NCBI RefSeq assembly: GCF_000686805.1
Contig: NZ_JMLP01000005.1
Location: forward strand, 182,307 to 246,306
DNA: 64,000 bases
Direction: 5' to 3'
Source of the DNA: Bacillus sp. UNC41MFS5
GTDB taxonomy: Bacteria; Bacillota; Bacilli; Bacillales_B; DSM-18226
Below the pieces are notes generated by a model. That model worked only from the letters and a program-made list of their open reading frames with translations, was not told where the DNA came from and did not search any database. The translations under genes were made by a program, and so were the position numbers. Of this stretch, positions 1 to 9,600 are shown in pieces; position 1 is the first letter of the stretch; every line of letters starts with the position of its first letter.

Positions 1-105
1 CTCCTGCGGGAGGACGGGGCAGGGGAGACCCCGCAGGAGCGCAGCGACGAGGAGGCTCCCCGGACCGCCCGCGGAAAGCGAAGCGCCTGGAGCGGAAATT
101 AACAG
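1..105 (+). repeat. GC-rich dispersed repeat, copy A (cut by window edge)
   Basis: A GC-rich block in an AT-rich genome. It is nearly identical to 34246-34351. It starts with a 10-bp inverted repeat (CTCCTGCGGG at 1-10, CCCGCAGGAG at 30-39) and ends in AAATTAACAG, matching the right end of copy B. The left end lies outside the window. Similar elements are, from memory, widely dispersed in Bacillaceae genomes. No protein is encoded. Confidence 0.85.
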
Positions 106-127
106 GCCGGTTTATCAAAGTCATAAA

Positions 128-367
128 AAGTAAAAACCAGCTCCTAAAAGGAACTGGTTTGAAGTACATACTATGTAGCCGCATTTGCCGTATTAATATA
201 AGAAAGTTTTAAACCACCACTCCTCAAAGTGGGTGTTCTCAGAAACCCTTCCTGCATGTCCTCCAAGTCTTATAGACAGAGGCTTGTCATTCCAGTTCCA
301 ATGGTTAAACTCCCTTTTACAGCTTAAAGGTTAAAACTTTATTATGACTACGAACAACGCAGCTTGT
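128..367 (-). ncRNA. candidate structured small RNA, unassigned
   Basis: Read on the minus strand, a sigma-A-like promoter (402-374) is followed by a region whose ends pair: GGTTAAAACTTT at 329-340 against AAAGTTTTAAACC at 203-215 (plus-strand spelling). Inside are smaller hairpins, for example CCACT/AGTGG in the 3' half and CCTC/GAGG around a TATAA loop. A terminator follows at 134-160 with a T-rich tail on this strand. There is no convincing reading frame. Length and a long closing stem resemble 6S-like RNAs, but I do not recognise conserved 6S sequence. It could also be the 3' UTR of the peptidase gene that ends at 425. Confidence 0.5.
134..160 (-). terminator. rho-independent terminator
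   Basis: Stem AAACCAGCTCC/GGAACTGGTTT with one mismatch and a 5-nt loop. The T-rich tail (TTACTTTTTA) is on the minus strand, so it ends minus-strand transcription from the RNA candidate and/or the M24 gene. Confidence 0.7.
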
Positions 368-373
368 ATTAGT

Positions 374-402
374 ATAATATATCAATTCTGTCTAAATTTC
401 AA
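374..402 (-). promoter_or_regulatory. putative sigma-A promoter for the small RNA
   Basis: Minus-strand TTGAAA (402-397), 17-bp spacer, TATTAT (379-374). It lies just downstream of the peptidase stop codon and points into the structured region, with a predicted start near 367. Confidence 0.5.
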
Positions 403-424
403 TGTAAAAAAATTACAAATGAAA

Positions 425-1522
425 TTATTTTGTAATCTGCAAGTCTTTAGGAAACTTTGTAAGAACTTTTGCCCCGTCTGCAGTAATATAAATGTCATCT
501 TCAATCCTTACACCGGCCACATTTGGTACATAGATACCTGGCTCAATCGTGTAGACCATACCTTCCTCAATAATGAGCGGGTTGGTTTCTGTCAATGAGG
601 GATACTCGTGGACGCTAATTCCGAGCCCGTGACCGAGCCTGTGTGGAAAATAGTCTCCATAGCCTGCATCCGCAATAATTCTACGGGCAGTAAGGTCTAC
701 TTCTGCAGCTGTTACCCCTGGTTTGCTTACTTCAATAGCAGCGAGCTGTGCTTTTAATACGGTGTCATAGATTTCTTTTTGCTTGTCATTAATGTCTCCG
801 TAAGCCACGGTCCTAGTGATATCAGAACAATACCTATCAACAACCACACCCAAATCAAATAAAACAAGATCCCCTTTTTGAATTTTCGTTTCTCCAGGGT
901 TTCCATGGGGAGAAGCGGCATTGGCTCCGGCAAGAACCATTGTCGAAAACGACATTTCGGTAACACCCTTTTGTTTTAAGGCGTACTCTAAAGCATTCAG
1001 TATTTCCAACTCTGTTTTGCCTTCCTTAATTTCACTAGCCCCGAATTCAACGGCGAAATCAGCAAGGGCACAAGCCTCTTCAATGATTTTTAATTCCTTG
1101 GCATCTTTAATCATTCGAAGCATGCGTAATTTTTCTTCAGCAGAAACAAAGGATGCTTGTGGGAATAATTTTGAGAGGTGTTCATAGCGTTCTACATTCA
1201 TATGTTCTTTTTCAATGGCTGCTTTCGATACACTCTTTATTCTTTTATTAATAGAATTTAAAATCATTTCCCATGGGTTTTCGATATCACTGTATCCAAG
1301 AATTTCATGGTCCCAGCCTGAACGTTTGGCATCAGGCACTTCCATTCCTGGGCAGACTAGAAAAGGCTCTTCCGTCTGAAAGACTGCTAGTGCGAGCAAC
1401 CGTTCATGTGGATTGGTGTAATATCCGCTTAAATAAAATACATTCTCAGAAGAGGTTAGAAAACTAACTTCTATATCGTTTTCCTTCATCCATGATTGAA
1501 GTTTCGTTAATCGTTGATTCAT
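425..1522 (-). CDS. M24 family Xaa-Pro dipeptidase
   Basis: A 365-residue cytosolic metallopeptidase of the pita-bread fold, predicted to release N-terminal residues next to proline. An N-terminal creatinase-like domain (about 1-130) is followed by the catalytic domain. The five metal ligands are visible: D223 and D234 (in FDLG and SDITR), H298 (HRLGHG), E327 (EPGIY) and E341 (RIEDD). The ATG at 1522 is chosen because GGGGGAG sits 6 nt upstream; an upstream extension adds only poorly conserved residues. The gene is divergent from ytkL. B. subtilis lacks it at this place. The exact substrate cannot be told from sequence. Confidence 0.9.
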   Translation of the reverse strand: MNQRLTKLQSWMKENDIEVSFLTSSENVFYLSGYYTNPHERLLALAVFQTEEPFLVCPGMEVPDAKRSGWDHEILGYSDIENPWEMILNSINKRIKSVSKAAIEKEHMNVERYEHLSKLFPQASFVSAEEKLRMLRMIKDAKELKIIEEACALADFAVEFGASEIKEGKTELEILNALEYALKQKGVTEMSFSTMVLAGANAASPHGNPGETKIQKGDLVLFDLGVVVDRYCSDITRTVAYGDINDKQKEIYDTVLKAQLAAIEVSKPGVTAAEVDLTARRIIADAGYGDYFPHRLGHGLGISVHEYPSLTETNPLIIEEGMVYTIEPGIYVPNVAGVRIEDDIYITADGAKVLTKFPKDLQITK

Positions 1523-1709
1523 GTTAACTCCCCCTATGTAATTCATATCCTATTTGAGATTATCAATTAAAACATGAAAAGTAAACTTTCGATGCATTTA
1601 ATTCCTCTTGCTTAAATTCGATTTTTCAGGAATATACTAGAGATTATGGAAGGGATTCCAGTTATTGTATTGAAATAAGTAATAGAGGAAAACGAGAGGA
1701 GCGATTGTG

Positions 1710-2390
1710 ATGAAAATATCTTATCACGGACATTCAGTAGTACAAATTCAAACAAATGGAAAGAATATTTTAATTGACCCATTTATTAATGGTAACCAAT
1801 TAACAGACTTGAAAGTGGCTGAAACAAGACCTGATGTCATTATTTTATCCCATGGTCACAATGACCATGTCGGGGATACGGTTGAGTTAGCAAAGAAAAA
1901 TAATGCCCTCGTTGTGGCCAACCATGAACTTTCTACTTTTCTAAGTTGGCAGGGAGTGAATACCCATGGGATGCATATTGGAGGAGCCCATCAATTTGAG
2001 TTCGGAAAAGTTAAATTAACGCAAGCCTTTCATGGTTCAAGCTATACAACGGAAAATAATGAAATCATCTATTGTGGAATGCCTGCAGGGATTTTATTTA
2101 TGAATGAAGGAAAAACCATTTATCATGCTGGAGATACTGGGTTATTTTCAGATATGAAACTAATTGGTGAGCGCCATCCAATTGATGTAGCGTTCCTGCC
2201 AATTGGTGATAATTTTACCATGGGTCCTGAAGATGCAGCATACGCAGCCAAATTGCTAAAAGCTAAAACAGTTGTTCCAATCCACTTCAATACATTCCCG
2301 CCAATTAAACAGGATCCATTTAAGTTTATTGAGATGCTGGAGGATAAAAACGGTAGAGTACTCCAACCAGGCGAAGCGATTGAATTTTAA
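1710..2390 (+). CDS. ytkL: UPF0173 metal-dependent hydrolase YtkL
   Basis: A 226-residue metallo-beta-lactamase-fold protein. The HxHxDH zinc motif is HGHNDH at residues 48-53. Further ligands are likely in FHGSS and in the later HAGDTG and IPIHFNT segments. Family members are single-domain hydrolases of unknown physiological substrate. The ATG at 1710 has GAGAGGAG 8 nt upstream; the preceding in-frame GTG is too close. Position next to ytoI is conserved with B. subtilis. Confidence 0.93.
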   Translation: MKISYHGHSVVQIQTNGKNILIDPFINGNQLTDLKVAETRPDVIILSHGHNDHVGDTVELAKKNNALVVANHELSTFLSWQGVNTHGMHIGGAHQFEFGKVKLTQAFHGSSYTTENNEIIYCGMPAGILFMNEGKTIYHAGDTGLFSDMKLIGERHPIDVAFLPIGDNFTMGPEDAAYAAKLLKAKTVVPIHFNTFPPIKQDPFKFIEMLEDKNGRVLQPGEAIEF

Positions 2391-2419
2391 ATGTTCTAGG
2401 TGATTTACATACTTTTTTA

Positions 2420-2465
2420 CCTCCCCTATGCATAAATATGAAACAAGCAGTCTTTTTAGGGGAGG
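2420..2465 (+). promoter_or_regulatory. hairpin covering a Shine-Dalgarno
   Basis: CCTCCCCTA (2420-2428) and TAGGGGAGG (2457-2465) are a perfect 9-bp inverted repeat with a 28-nt loop. The 3' arm is the Shine-Dalgarno of the small membrane gene starting at 2474, so the folded mRNA would hide it. The repeat could also be a DNA operator. Confidence 0.5.
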
Positions 2466-2473
2466 AAATTAAG

Positions 2474-2713
2474 ATGAAAAAGAACAGATATTTACTTTGC
2501 TTGTTACTCTGTGGCTTCTTGCTGTATTATGGAGTCCCGCGCTTATCGATTCATGCCGGTGGTGCCGAAGGGATATTTTCATTAGCCTGGCTGGCATTTG
2601 CGTTAATGGTTATTGCCGGAAATCTAACAGGTTTGCTTTATAGTCCAAAAAGGCAAGGTCAGAAACCTAATGTCGAGCGGCGAGTAAAGAAGAAATCCAG
2701 GTCCTTTCATTGA
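2474..2713 (+). CDS. small membrane protein, unknown function
   Basis: A 79-residue protein with a basic N terminus (MKKNRY), a hydrophobic segment at about 7-20, a second at about 37-56 and a strongly basic C-terminal tail (KKKSR). This predicts two membrane spans with a cytosolic tail. The ATG at 2474 follows GGGGAGG by 8 nt. No family is recognised. The Shine-Dalgarno is one arm of a perfect inverted repeat, which may control translation. It lies alone between ytkL and ytoI. Confidence 0.75.
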   Translation: MKKNRYLLCLLLCGFLLYYGVPRLSIHAGGAEGIFSLAWLAFALMVIAGNLTGLLYSPKRQGQKPNVERRVKKKSRSFH

Positions 2714-2839
2714 TAATTAAAGTCAATGTGTGAATCCGCATTGAATCAAGGCTTTCAACACTCTATAATAAAATTTATACGTAATCCGGATTATTCGTAA
2801 CTGAATGATTGGAATTTGACTATAAAAAGGGTGAAGGTC

Positions 2840-4159
2840 TTGGCCACAAAGCATGAACAAATTTTACAATATATAGATGGACTCCCAATCGGGGAAAAAA
2901 TATCTGTCAGGCAAATTGCTAAGGCGATGACTGTAAGTGAAGGTACAGCCTACCGCGCGATTAAGGAAGCAGAAAATAAAGGATATGTCAGTACCATTGA
3001 ACGTGTTGGAACGATAAGAATCGAACGGAAGAAAAAAGAAAACATTGAAAAGCTGACTTTTGCAGAAGTAGTAAACATTGTTGATGGACAGGTGTTAGGC
3101 GGAAGAACAGGGTTGCATAAAACCTTAAGTAAGTTTGTGATTGGTGCAATGAAACTAGAAGCCATGATGCGCTATACAGAAGCAGGTAACCTCTTAATTG
3201 TTGGTAACCGTACACAGGCACATGAACTAGCCTTAAAAGAAGGAGCTGCTGTACTCATTACCGGGGGATTCGATGCGGAAGAACATATCAAGAAGCTTGC
3301 GGATAAACTCGAAATACCTGTAATCTCAACTAGTTATGATACCTTTACGGTTGCTACGATGATTAACCGGGCGATTTATGACCAATTGATTAAAAAAGAA
3401 ATAATATTGGTTGAAGATATTTTGACCCCGCTTGCCGATACTTTTTATCTAAAAACGACGGATAAGGTGTCGAAATGGCACGAATTTAACCAACAAACTG
3501 CCCACAGCCGCTATCCTGTTGTCGATCAAAACATGAAAATACAAGGGATGGTTACAAGTAAGGATATTCTAGGTCAAGATATGGATACATCTATCGATAA
3601 GATAATGACCAAACATCCAATGTCTGTTAATGGGAAAACAAGTGTGGCTTCAACGGCTCATACCATGGTTTGGGAAGGAATTGAAGTTCTCCCTGTTACA
3701 GATGACGCTAATCGACTAGAAGGAATCATCAGCAGGCAGGATGTATTAAAAGCCTTACAAATGAACCAACGGCAGCCGCAGGTTGGGGAAACCATTGATG
3801 ATATCGTTACCAATCAAATGGTATTAATGCAGGGCAAAGCAAAAGGAGAAGAGGTTTACTCGTGTGATGTAACACCGCAGATGACAAATCAGCTGGGGAC
3901 CATATCATACGGTGTTTTTACTACCATTGTCTCAGATGCTGCCAACAGAGTCTTACGCTCCTATAAAAAAGGTGACCTTGTCGTTGAAAATATGACCATT
4001 TACTTTATTAAACCAGTTCAGATGGAAAGTACATTAGAAATTTATCCAAAAGTACTTGAAGTAGGACGTAAATTTGGAAAAGTGGATGTCGAGGTTTTCA
4101 ATGAAGGCATATTAGTCGGGAAAGCGATGATGATGTGTCAACTGCTAGATAGAAGTTAG
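2840..4159 (+). CDS. ytoI: YtoI: HTH-DRTGG-CBS-hotdog putative regulator
   Basis: A 439-residue multidomain protein. A winged-helix segment (about 15-55, SVRQIAKAMTVSEGTAYRAI) is followed by a DRTGG domain (about 70-175), two CBS repeats (about 190-310) that usually bind adenine nucleotides, and a C-terminal hotdog domain (about 325-430). The architecture suggests a nucleotide-sensing transcription regulator, but no target is known to me. The TTG start at 2840 gives the N terminus MATKHEQIL, as remembered for B. subtilis YtoI, and has AAGGGTGA upstream. Confidence 0.9.
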   Translation: MATKHEQILQYIDGLPIGEKISVRQIAKAMTVSEGTAYRAIKEAENKGYVSTIERVGTIRIERKKKENIEKLTFAEVVNIVDGQVLGGRTGLHKTLSKFVIGAMKLEAMMRYTEAGNLLIVGNRTQAHELALKEGAAVLITGGFDAEEHIKKLADKLEIPVISTSYDTFTVATMINRAIYDQLIKKEIILVEDILTPLADTFYLKTTDKVSKWHEFNQQTAHSRYPVVDQNMKIQGMVTSKDILGQDMDTSIDKIMTKHPMSVNGKTSVASTAHTMVWEGIEVLPVTDDANRLEGIISRQDVLKALQMNQRQPQVGETIDDIVTNQMVLMQGKAKGEEVYSCDVTPQMTNQLGTISYGVFTTIVSDAANRVLRSYKKGDLVVENMTIYFIKPVQMESTLEIYPKVLEVGRKFGKVDVEVFNEGILVGKAMMMCQLLDRS

Positions 4160-4166
4160 AAAGAAA

Positions 4167-4197
4167 AGCGAAAGCGCCTTGGCGCTGGAGCTAGACA
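4167..4197 (+). repeat. 31-nt stop-codon-proximal repeat, copy 1
   Basis: Begins 7 nt after the ytoI stop and contains a small hairpin AGCGCC-tt-GGCGCT before GCTAGACA. It matches 26 of 31 positions with 63939-63969, which sits at the same place relative to etfA. It looks like a fragment of the larger family seen at 37869-38008. Confidence 0.7.
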
Positions 4198-4213
4198 GTT
4201 ATCGGTATAAACA

Positions 4214-4238
4214 AAGCCGCTTCATAGAGAAGCGGCTT
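4214..4238. terminator. bidirectional terminator between ytoI and ytpI
   Basis: Perfect 10-bp stem AAGCCGCTTC/GAAGCGGCTT, 5-nt loop, T-rich run at 4242-4250 on the plus side and a short T-rich side on the minus strand. The flanking genes converge here. Confidence 0.85.
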
Positions 4239-4246
4239 CAGATTTT

Positions 4247-4558
4247 TTATTTTTGTAGTTCAAAATTTTTTGCTTCCTCGATTGCGAAAGGATAGTAATG
4301 TTTGTATTTTTTGAAACCAATCCAGCTGAATATGGCTCCATAAACAATAAATACTGCCGCAACAATAAACATAACCTTTGTTTCGGAAATAAATAGCATG
4401 TGATTGACTCCGAATAAAAAGACAAAAAGCCCTAATGCAATATTTGATTTAGCCGCAAGCCATTTCTTTTCTACTAAACGGTTGCTTCTGATGTATTTTG
4501 TTTTATAAAATAGGTAGAAAGCAAATAGTACAGCAATTAATATAACAAGTACAAACAT
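4247..4558 (-). CDS. ytpI: YtpI-like membrane protein
   Basis: A 103-residue protein with three predicted membrane segments (about 2-17, 40-57 and 63-82) and a charged C terminus. It matches the size and position of B. subtilis YtpI, whose function is not known to me. The ATG at 4558 is chosen because GGAGG lies at 4570-4566; a longer upstream frame has no ribosome site. It is transcribed divergently from nrnA. Confidence 0.85.
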   Translation of the reverse strand: MFVLVILIAVLFAFYLFYKTKYIRSNRLVEKKWLAAKSNIALGLFVFLFGVNHMLFISETKVMFIVAAVFIVYGAIFSWIGFKKYKHYYPFAIEEAKNFELQK

Positions 4559-4653
4559 ATTATTTCCTCCAAGCATAGAAAATCTTCTATTATTGTAACT
4601 GTAAAGACAAAAAAATACCACCATGGAATATGAGTTGGTAAAGGAGAAGCGCC

Positions 4654-5604
4654 ATGATTGAGCAAATATTAGCAGAGATTAAAAAATATGAAACAATAAT
4701 TATTCATCGCCACGTTCGTCCCGATCCAGATGCTTATGGTTCACAAGGCGGCTTGGCAGCCATTTTACAAGAATCCTTTCCGGATAAAAAGATTTATGCT
4801 GTGGGCCAAGAAGAACCAACTCTTCATTACATGCGCAGGCTGGATGTGATTGAAGATGAAGTATACAAGGGGGCATTAGTGATTGTTTGTGATACCGCAA
4901 ATGCGGAAAGAATTTGTGATAAGCGCTATGAACTTGGTGATAAATTAATAAAAATTGATCACCACCCGAATGAAGATCCATATGGTGATTTACTATGGGT
5001 GGATACAAGTGCCAGCTCATGCAGTGAAATGATTTATGAATTTTATTTAAAAGGACAAGCCGAAGGGCTAAAAATGAACGATACAGCAGCGAGACTACTT
5101 TACGCTGGAATAGTCGGTGATACGGGCAGATTTTTATTTCCTAGTACAACAGAAAAAACGCTAGGCTATGCCGGAGAATTGATTCATTATAATTTTTCTC
5201 GTCCGGAATTATTTGACAAGATGTATGAATTAGATCTCAATATCGTAAAATTAAACGGATATATACTTCAAAATTTTGAACTTCAGAAAAACGGTGTTGC
5301 CTCCGTAAAATTAACAAAAGAACTTCTCAAAGAATACAATGCAAAACCAGCAGAAGCATCACTGCTTGTCGGAATATTAGGGAATGTAAAAGGGATCAAG
5401 GCATGGGTATTCTTTATTGAGGAAGATGAGCAAATAAGAGTTCGTCTGCGTTCCAAAGGCCCGGTGATAAATGTAGTTGCAAGAATGTTCAAAGGCGGTG
5501 GACATCCACTAGCTTCCGGAGCCTCTATCTATTCGTGGAACCAAGTGGACGATGTATTAAAAGCACTTGGTGAGGTATGTGAAAACTATTCTTTAAGCAA
5601 ATAG
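4654..5604 (+). CDS. nrnA: bifunctional nanoRNase / pAp phosphatase NrnA
   Basis: A 316-residue DHH-DHHA1 phosphoesterase that degrades 2-5 nt RNA fragments and converts 3'-phosphoadenosine 5'-phosphate to AMP. Visible motifs are HRHVRPDPDAYGS (18-30), CDTANAE, the DHH signature IDHHPNED and the DHHA1 glycine motif GGGHPLASGAS near the C terminus. All metal ligands appear intact. The start is ATG after AAGGAGAAG. It links RNA turnover to sulfate assimilation and is monocistronic here, ended by a terminator at 5607-5635. Confidence 0.95.
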   Translation: MIEQILAEIKKYETIIIHRHVRPDPDAYGSQGGLAAILQESFPDKKIYAVGQEEPTLHYMRRLDVIEDEVYKGALVIVCDTANAERICDKRYELGDKLIKIDHHPNEDPYGDLLWVDTSASSCSEMIYEFYLKGQAEGLKMNDTAARLLYAGIVGDTGRFLFPSTTEKTLGYAGELIHYNFSRPELFDKMYELDLNIVKLNGYILQNFELQKNGVASVKLTKELLKEYNAKPAEASLLVGILGNVKGIKAWVFFIEEDEQIRVRLRSKGPVINVVARMFKGGGHPLASGASIYSWNQVDDVLKALGEVCENYSLSK

Positions 5605-5606
5605 AA

Positions 5607-5635
5607 AAATCGGCCCTCGTAGAAGGGGCCGATTT
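5607..5635. terminator. bidirectional terminator, nrnA / ytrI
   Basis: Stem AAATCGGCCC/GGGCCGATTT, 10 bp, followed by TTCTTATTATT on the plus strand. The A-rich left flank gives U residues for the converging ytrI transcript. Confidence 0.8.
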
Positions 5636-5639
5636 CTTA

Positions 5640-6140
5640 TTATTCAAAATGAATCTCTAATTGAATGGATAGGTTTGTAAAAAAAGCCATTTCTTTAACC
5701 TTGAGTTTATACCTTTTATCATTTATTTTTACTGGTTTATTCTCTATTATCTTTTTCAGAAGGTCCTTACTTTTATAGACGGTTTCAATATCCTTTGCTA
5801 GCATCATACTAATATCATCTTTCACCGAATCTTCTGTCTCTAATACACTTAATGAATCAAGTTTATATTTTTCCCAGTTTGTAATTCGAATATTGATTTT
5901 CTGTACCGTCAGCTGTTCAATGTTCCGCTTGTTGATCTCTTTATATTCTTCCTGCCAAATTTTTTTCTCCTCGTTTAAGTCCACAATCTCCTGTGCTTGT
6001 TTCCGAATTAATTCGGTGTTCTCTTCCTGCCAGACTCCATAAATATATAAAAAAATGCACCAGCTAATCGCTCCTCCAACGGCCATTCCTGCAAAAAAAC
6101 GCTGCCAGGCAGGTTTTCGATATAATGGTGGAATTCTCAT
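5640..6140 (-). CDS. ytrI: sporulation membrane protein YtrI
   Basis: A 166-residue protein with a short cytosolic N terminus, one membrane span (about 17-37) and a coiled-coil-rich region after it (about 40-80). It corresponds to YtrI, a sigma-E-dependent B. subtilis protein needed for efficient sporulation. The ATG at 6140 overlaps the ytrH stop as ATGA, so the two genes are translationally coupled. The upstream extension in frame lies within ytrH and is rejected. Confidence 0.88.
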   Translation of the reverse strand: MRIPPLYRKPAWQRFFAGMAVGGAISWCIFLYIYGVWQEENTELIRKQAQEIVDLNEEKKIWQEEYKEINKRNIEQLTVQKINIRITNWEKYKLDSLSVLETEDSVKDDISMMLAKDIETVYKSKDLLKKIIENKPVKINDKRYKLKVKEMAFFTNLSIQLEIHFE

Positions 6141-6475
6141 GATGAGATATGCTCCTGGGTTAACCAATTAATGATTAAGGCTCCAGTCTGGGCACCGCCT
6201 AAGGCAGAGAGGATTAATAAGAACTGTTTAAAAAGATCCTTTGTATCTGCATTAAATAAACCCCTTTCAAACGTATAAACTGCGTCAAACGTCCCGCCTA
6301 TGGCGGATACAATGGCCCAGATCCTAAGTGCTGATGATAAGCGATATACAGTTGTCAACGGCGGCTGACCGGTTAGGAATGAAGCAATCCCCCCTATAAG
6401 TGATCCGCCGAGTACGACTCCCAAGGCAATAAAGTAGCTTTCAATAAAAGCAGGAAAAAAACCAATCTCTTTCAT
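6137..6475 (-). CDS. ytrH: sporulation membrane protein YtrH
   Basis: A 112-residue hydrophobic protein with three likely membrane segments (about 10-35, 48-66 and 84-103). It matches the sigma-E-controlled YtrH of B. subtilis in size and in its position between dnaE and ytrI. The ytrH-ytrI pair reads away from dnaE. Start is ATG at 6475. Expression is expected in the mother cell during engulfment; no sigma-E promoter was assigned with confidence. Confidence 0.9.
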   Translation of the reverse strand: MKEIGFFPAFIESYFIALGVVLGGSLIGGIASFLTGQPPLTTVYRLSSALRIWAIVSAIGGTFDAVYTFERGLFNADTKDLFKQFLLILSALGGAQTGALIINWLTQEHISS

Positions 6476-6629
6476 CTTGTCAACCGCCTCTTCGCATAGT
6501 CAATACCCAATACTCATGTATATGGACAAACAATTGAAAATATGTTTATAAAAAAGGGAACATATTTTCTTTTTTATGAATCTCGTTCTATAATAGAGGG
6601 AGAGATTATCGAATTAAGGGTGTGACAAT

Positions 6630-9600
6630 ATGTCTTTTATTCACCTGCATGCATATAGTGCCTATAGTTTATTATCAAGTACGGCATCTGTCCCGGATTT
6701 AATAAAAAATGCAAAGTCAAAAGGGTTTTCTGCCATTGCTTTAACGGACAGAAACGTCATGTACGGAACCATTGAATTTTATAAATTGTGCCAAAAAAAT
6801 AATATGAAACCTATTATTGGATTAACAGTGGATGTGGAAAGTGAGTACACCTCCAACGAAGCCTATCCACTGGTCTTACTCGCTGAAAATGATCATGGTT
6901 ATAGAAATCTTTTAAAGATATCCAGTACCGTTCAAACCAAAACTGATCATGGAATCCCATTAAAGTGGCTGAAACATTATTCAGATGGTCTCATTGCGAT
7001 TACTCCTGGTCTCGAAGGAGAAATCGAACAGTTGCTCATAAATGACAACGAGGAAAGGGCTAAAGAACTAATTAGAAAACTAGATTCCATTTTTGGCAAC
7101 GCTAGCTTTTTCCTAGCGATTCAAAATCATCAAATCGAACAAGAAACAAAAATTAGAAATAAGCTTACTAGTTTGTCAAAAGAAATGACTATCCCACTGG
7201 TAGCCACAAATCAGGTCTATTATTTAGAAAAAGAAGATATGTTTGCCCATGAGTGTTTGTTAGCGATTAAAAATGGTGATAAATTGCAAGATGACCACAG
7301 AGAAAAGTTAGAAAACGATCAGTTCTATTTAAAAACTGCAAGTGAAATGGTCGATTGCTTTTCTGATATCCCCGATGCATTAGAAAACACAATCCGGATT
7401 GCTAACAGATGTCAATTTAACATTGAGTTAAATAAAACCTACTTGCCTGCATTTCCAACGGAAAAAGGGATTCCTGCTGAGGACTACCTTGATATGTTGT
7501 GCCAACAGGGATTAAGTGAACGTTTTTCCTCGCCTGCACAGGAACATTTTGAACGGTTGTCCTATGAATTAGCGGTCATTAAACGGATGAAGTTTAGCAA
7601 CTATTTTTTAATTGTTTGGGATTTTATGAAATACGCACGTGAGAATGGGATATTAACTGGACCAGGAAGGGGCTCAGCAGCGGGTTCATTAGTTGCCTAT
7701 GTTTTATACATTACAGATGTGGATCCACTAAAGCATAATCTACTTTTTGAGAGGTTTTTAAATCCTGAACGAATTTCTATGCCGGATATAGATATTGATT
7801 TTCCAGACCATCGCCGTGATGAAGTGATAAACTATGTTGCTGAAAAATATGGTGAACTGCATGTCGCGCAAATCGTTACCTTTGGAACGCTTGCAGCCAA
7901 GGCAGTACTTAGAGATATTGGCAAGGTATTCGGATTAAATTCCAAGGAGCTTGAACATGTATCAAGGATGATCCCGTCACGATTAGGAATCGACCTTAAA
8001 GGTGCCTATAAAGAATCAGATGCCCTTAGAAAGTTTATTAATGAAAGTCCTATGAATAAACGCCTTTTTGAAACGGCTTTAAAACTAGAAGGACTGCCGC
8101 GTCATACTTCCACACATGCAGCAGGTGTAGTCATAAGTGAGAAGCCGCTCATTGATTTAATCCCCATACAACGAGGGTCTAACCATGTTTTTTTAACACA
8201 ATTTTCAATGGAACATCTGGAAGAAATCGGCCTCTTAAAAATGGACTTTCTTGGCTTGCGAAACCTTACATTGATCGATTCGATAGTATCCTCGATTTCA
8301 CGTAAAACAGGTAAGAAATTAAACATAGGTTCGATCCCATTAGATGACACATTGACCTTTAACCTGTTAGCCAAAGGTGAAACAACGGGTGTATTTCAGC
8401 TTGAGTCAGAAGGGATGCGTAAGGTTTTAATGCGTTTAAAGCCTTCCCGATTTGAAGATATTGTTGCTGTCAATGCCTTATACCGCCCAGGACCAATGGA
8501 AAATATCCCGCTTTTTATTGATAGGAAACACGGTAATCAGAAAGTTGAATATCCACACCCTGATTTACGGCCAATCCTTGAGAATACATATGGTGTTATT
8601 GTCTACCAAGAGCAAATTATCCAAATAGCATCGAAAATGGCTGGATTCTCACTTGGTGAAGCCGATTTATTAAGACGGGCAGTTGGGAAAAAGAAAAAAG
8701 ATATTCTTGATCAAGAGCGCAGTCATTTTGTTCAAGGGGCCCTAAAAAAAGGTTATGAACATACCTTGGCTAATGATATCTATGATTTAATCGTACGCTT
8801 TGCTAACTATGGCTTTAACCGAAGTCATGCAGTTGCCTATAGTATGATCGCCTATCAATTAGCCTTTTTAAAAGCAAATTATCCGGTGTATTTTATGGCA
8901 GGCCTGCTTACCTCGGCAATCGGAAACGATACGAAAATAGCGCAATACGTGATGGAGACGAAACAAAAAGATATCACAGTCCTGCCACCATCCATCAACT
9001 ATAGCGGTTACTCATTTCAAGTTGAACAAGGGGGTATCCGTTTCAGCTTGGCTGCGATAAAAAGTGTGGGGGCTGCTGCCTTAAAAGAAATCTTTCAGGC
9101 TAGGAAAAAGAAAAAGTTCGTTGACTTATTTGATTTTTGTATCCGTGTATCTACAAAAGCCATCAATCGAAAAACGCTCGAGTTTCTTGTACACTCTGGC
9201 TGCTTCGACGAATTTGGTGAAGATCGTGCCATCTTGCTTGCTAGTTTAGATGTCGCAATGGAACATGCACAAATATTTAAACCAACTGACAATAACCAAT
9301 TTGATTTATTTGAAGATGAGTTCATGCCAAAGCCGAAATATATGCAAGTGGATCCAATCAGCCAGGAGAATAAGCTGACATTTGAAAAAGAGGCACTTGG
9401 TTTTTATCTTTCTGACCATCCGGTATCTATTTACGAAGAGCAGTTGAAGCGGAGTGGTGCACAATCCTTATTTGAGATAAATCATAATAACCAGCGGCTA
9501 TCTTCTGGAGTATATATCACCTCAATGAAATCCATTCGTACCAAAAAAGGTGATTCAATGGCCTTTTTAACGATAAGTGATTCAAGCGGTGAAATGGAAG

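Noticed and set aside
128..367. Firm assignment as 6S RNA, tmRNA, SRP RNA or RNase P RNA
   Set aside because: No conserved sequence of those families was recognised; only an unassigned structured RNA can be supported.
344..598. Plus-strand frame of 84 codons
   Set aside because: Antisense to the 3' end of the M24 peptidase and overlapping the small-RNA promoter; no ribosome site.
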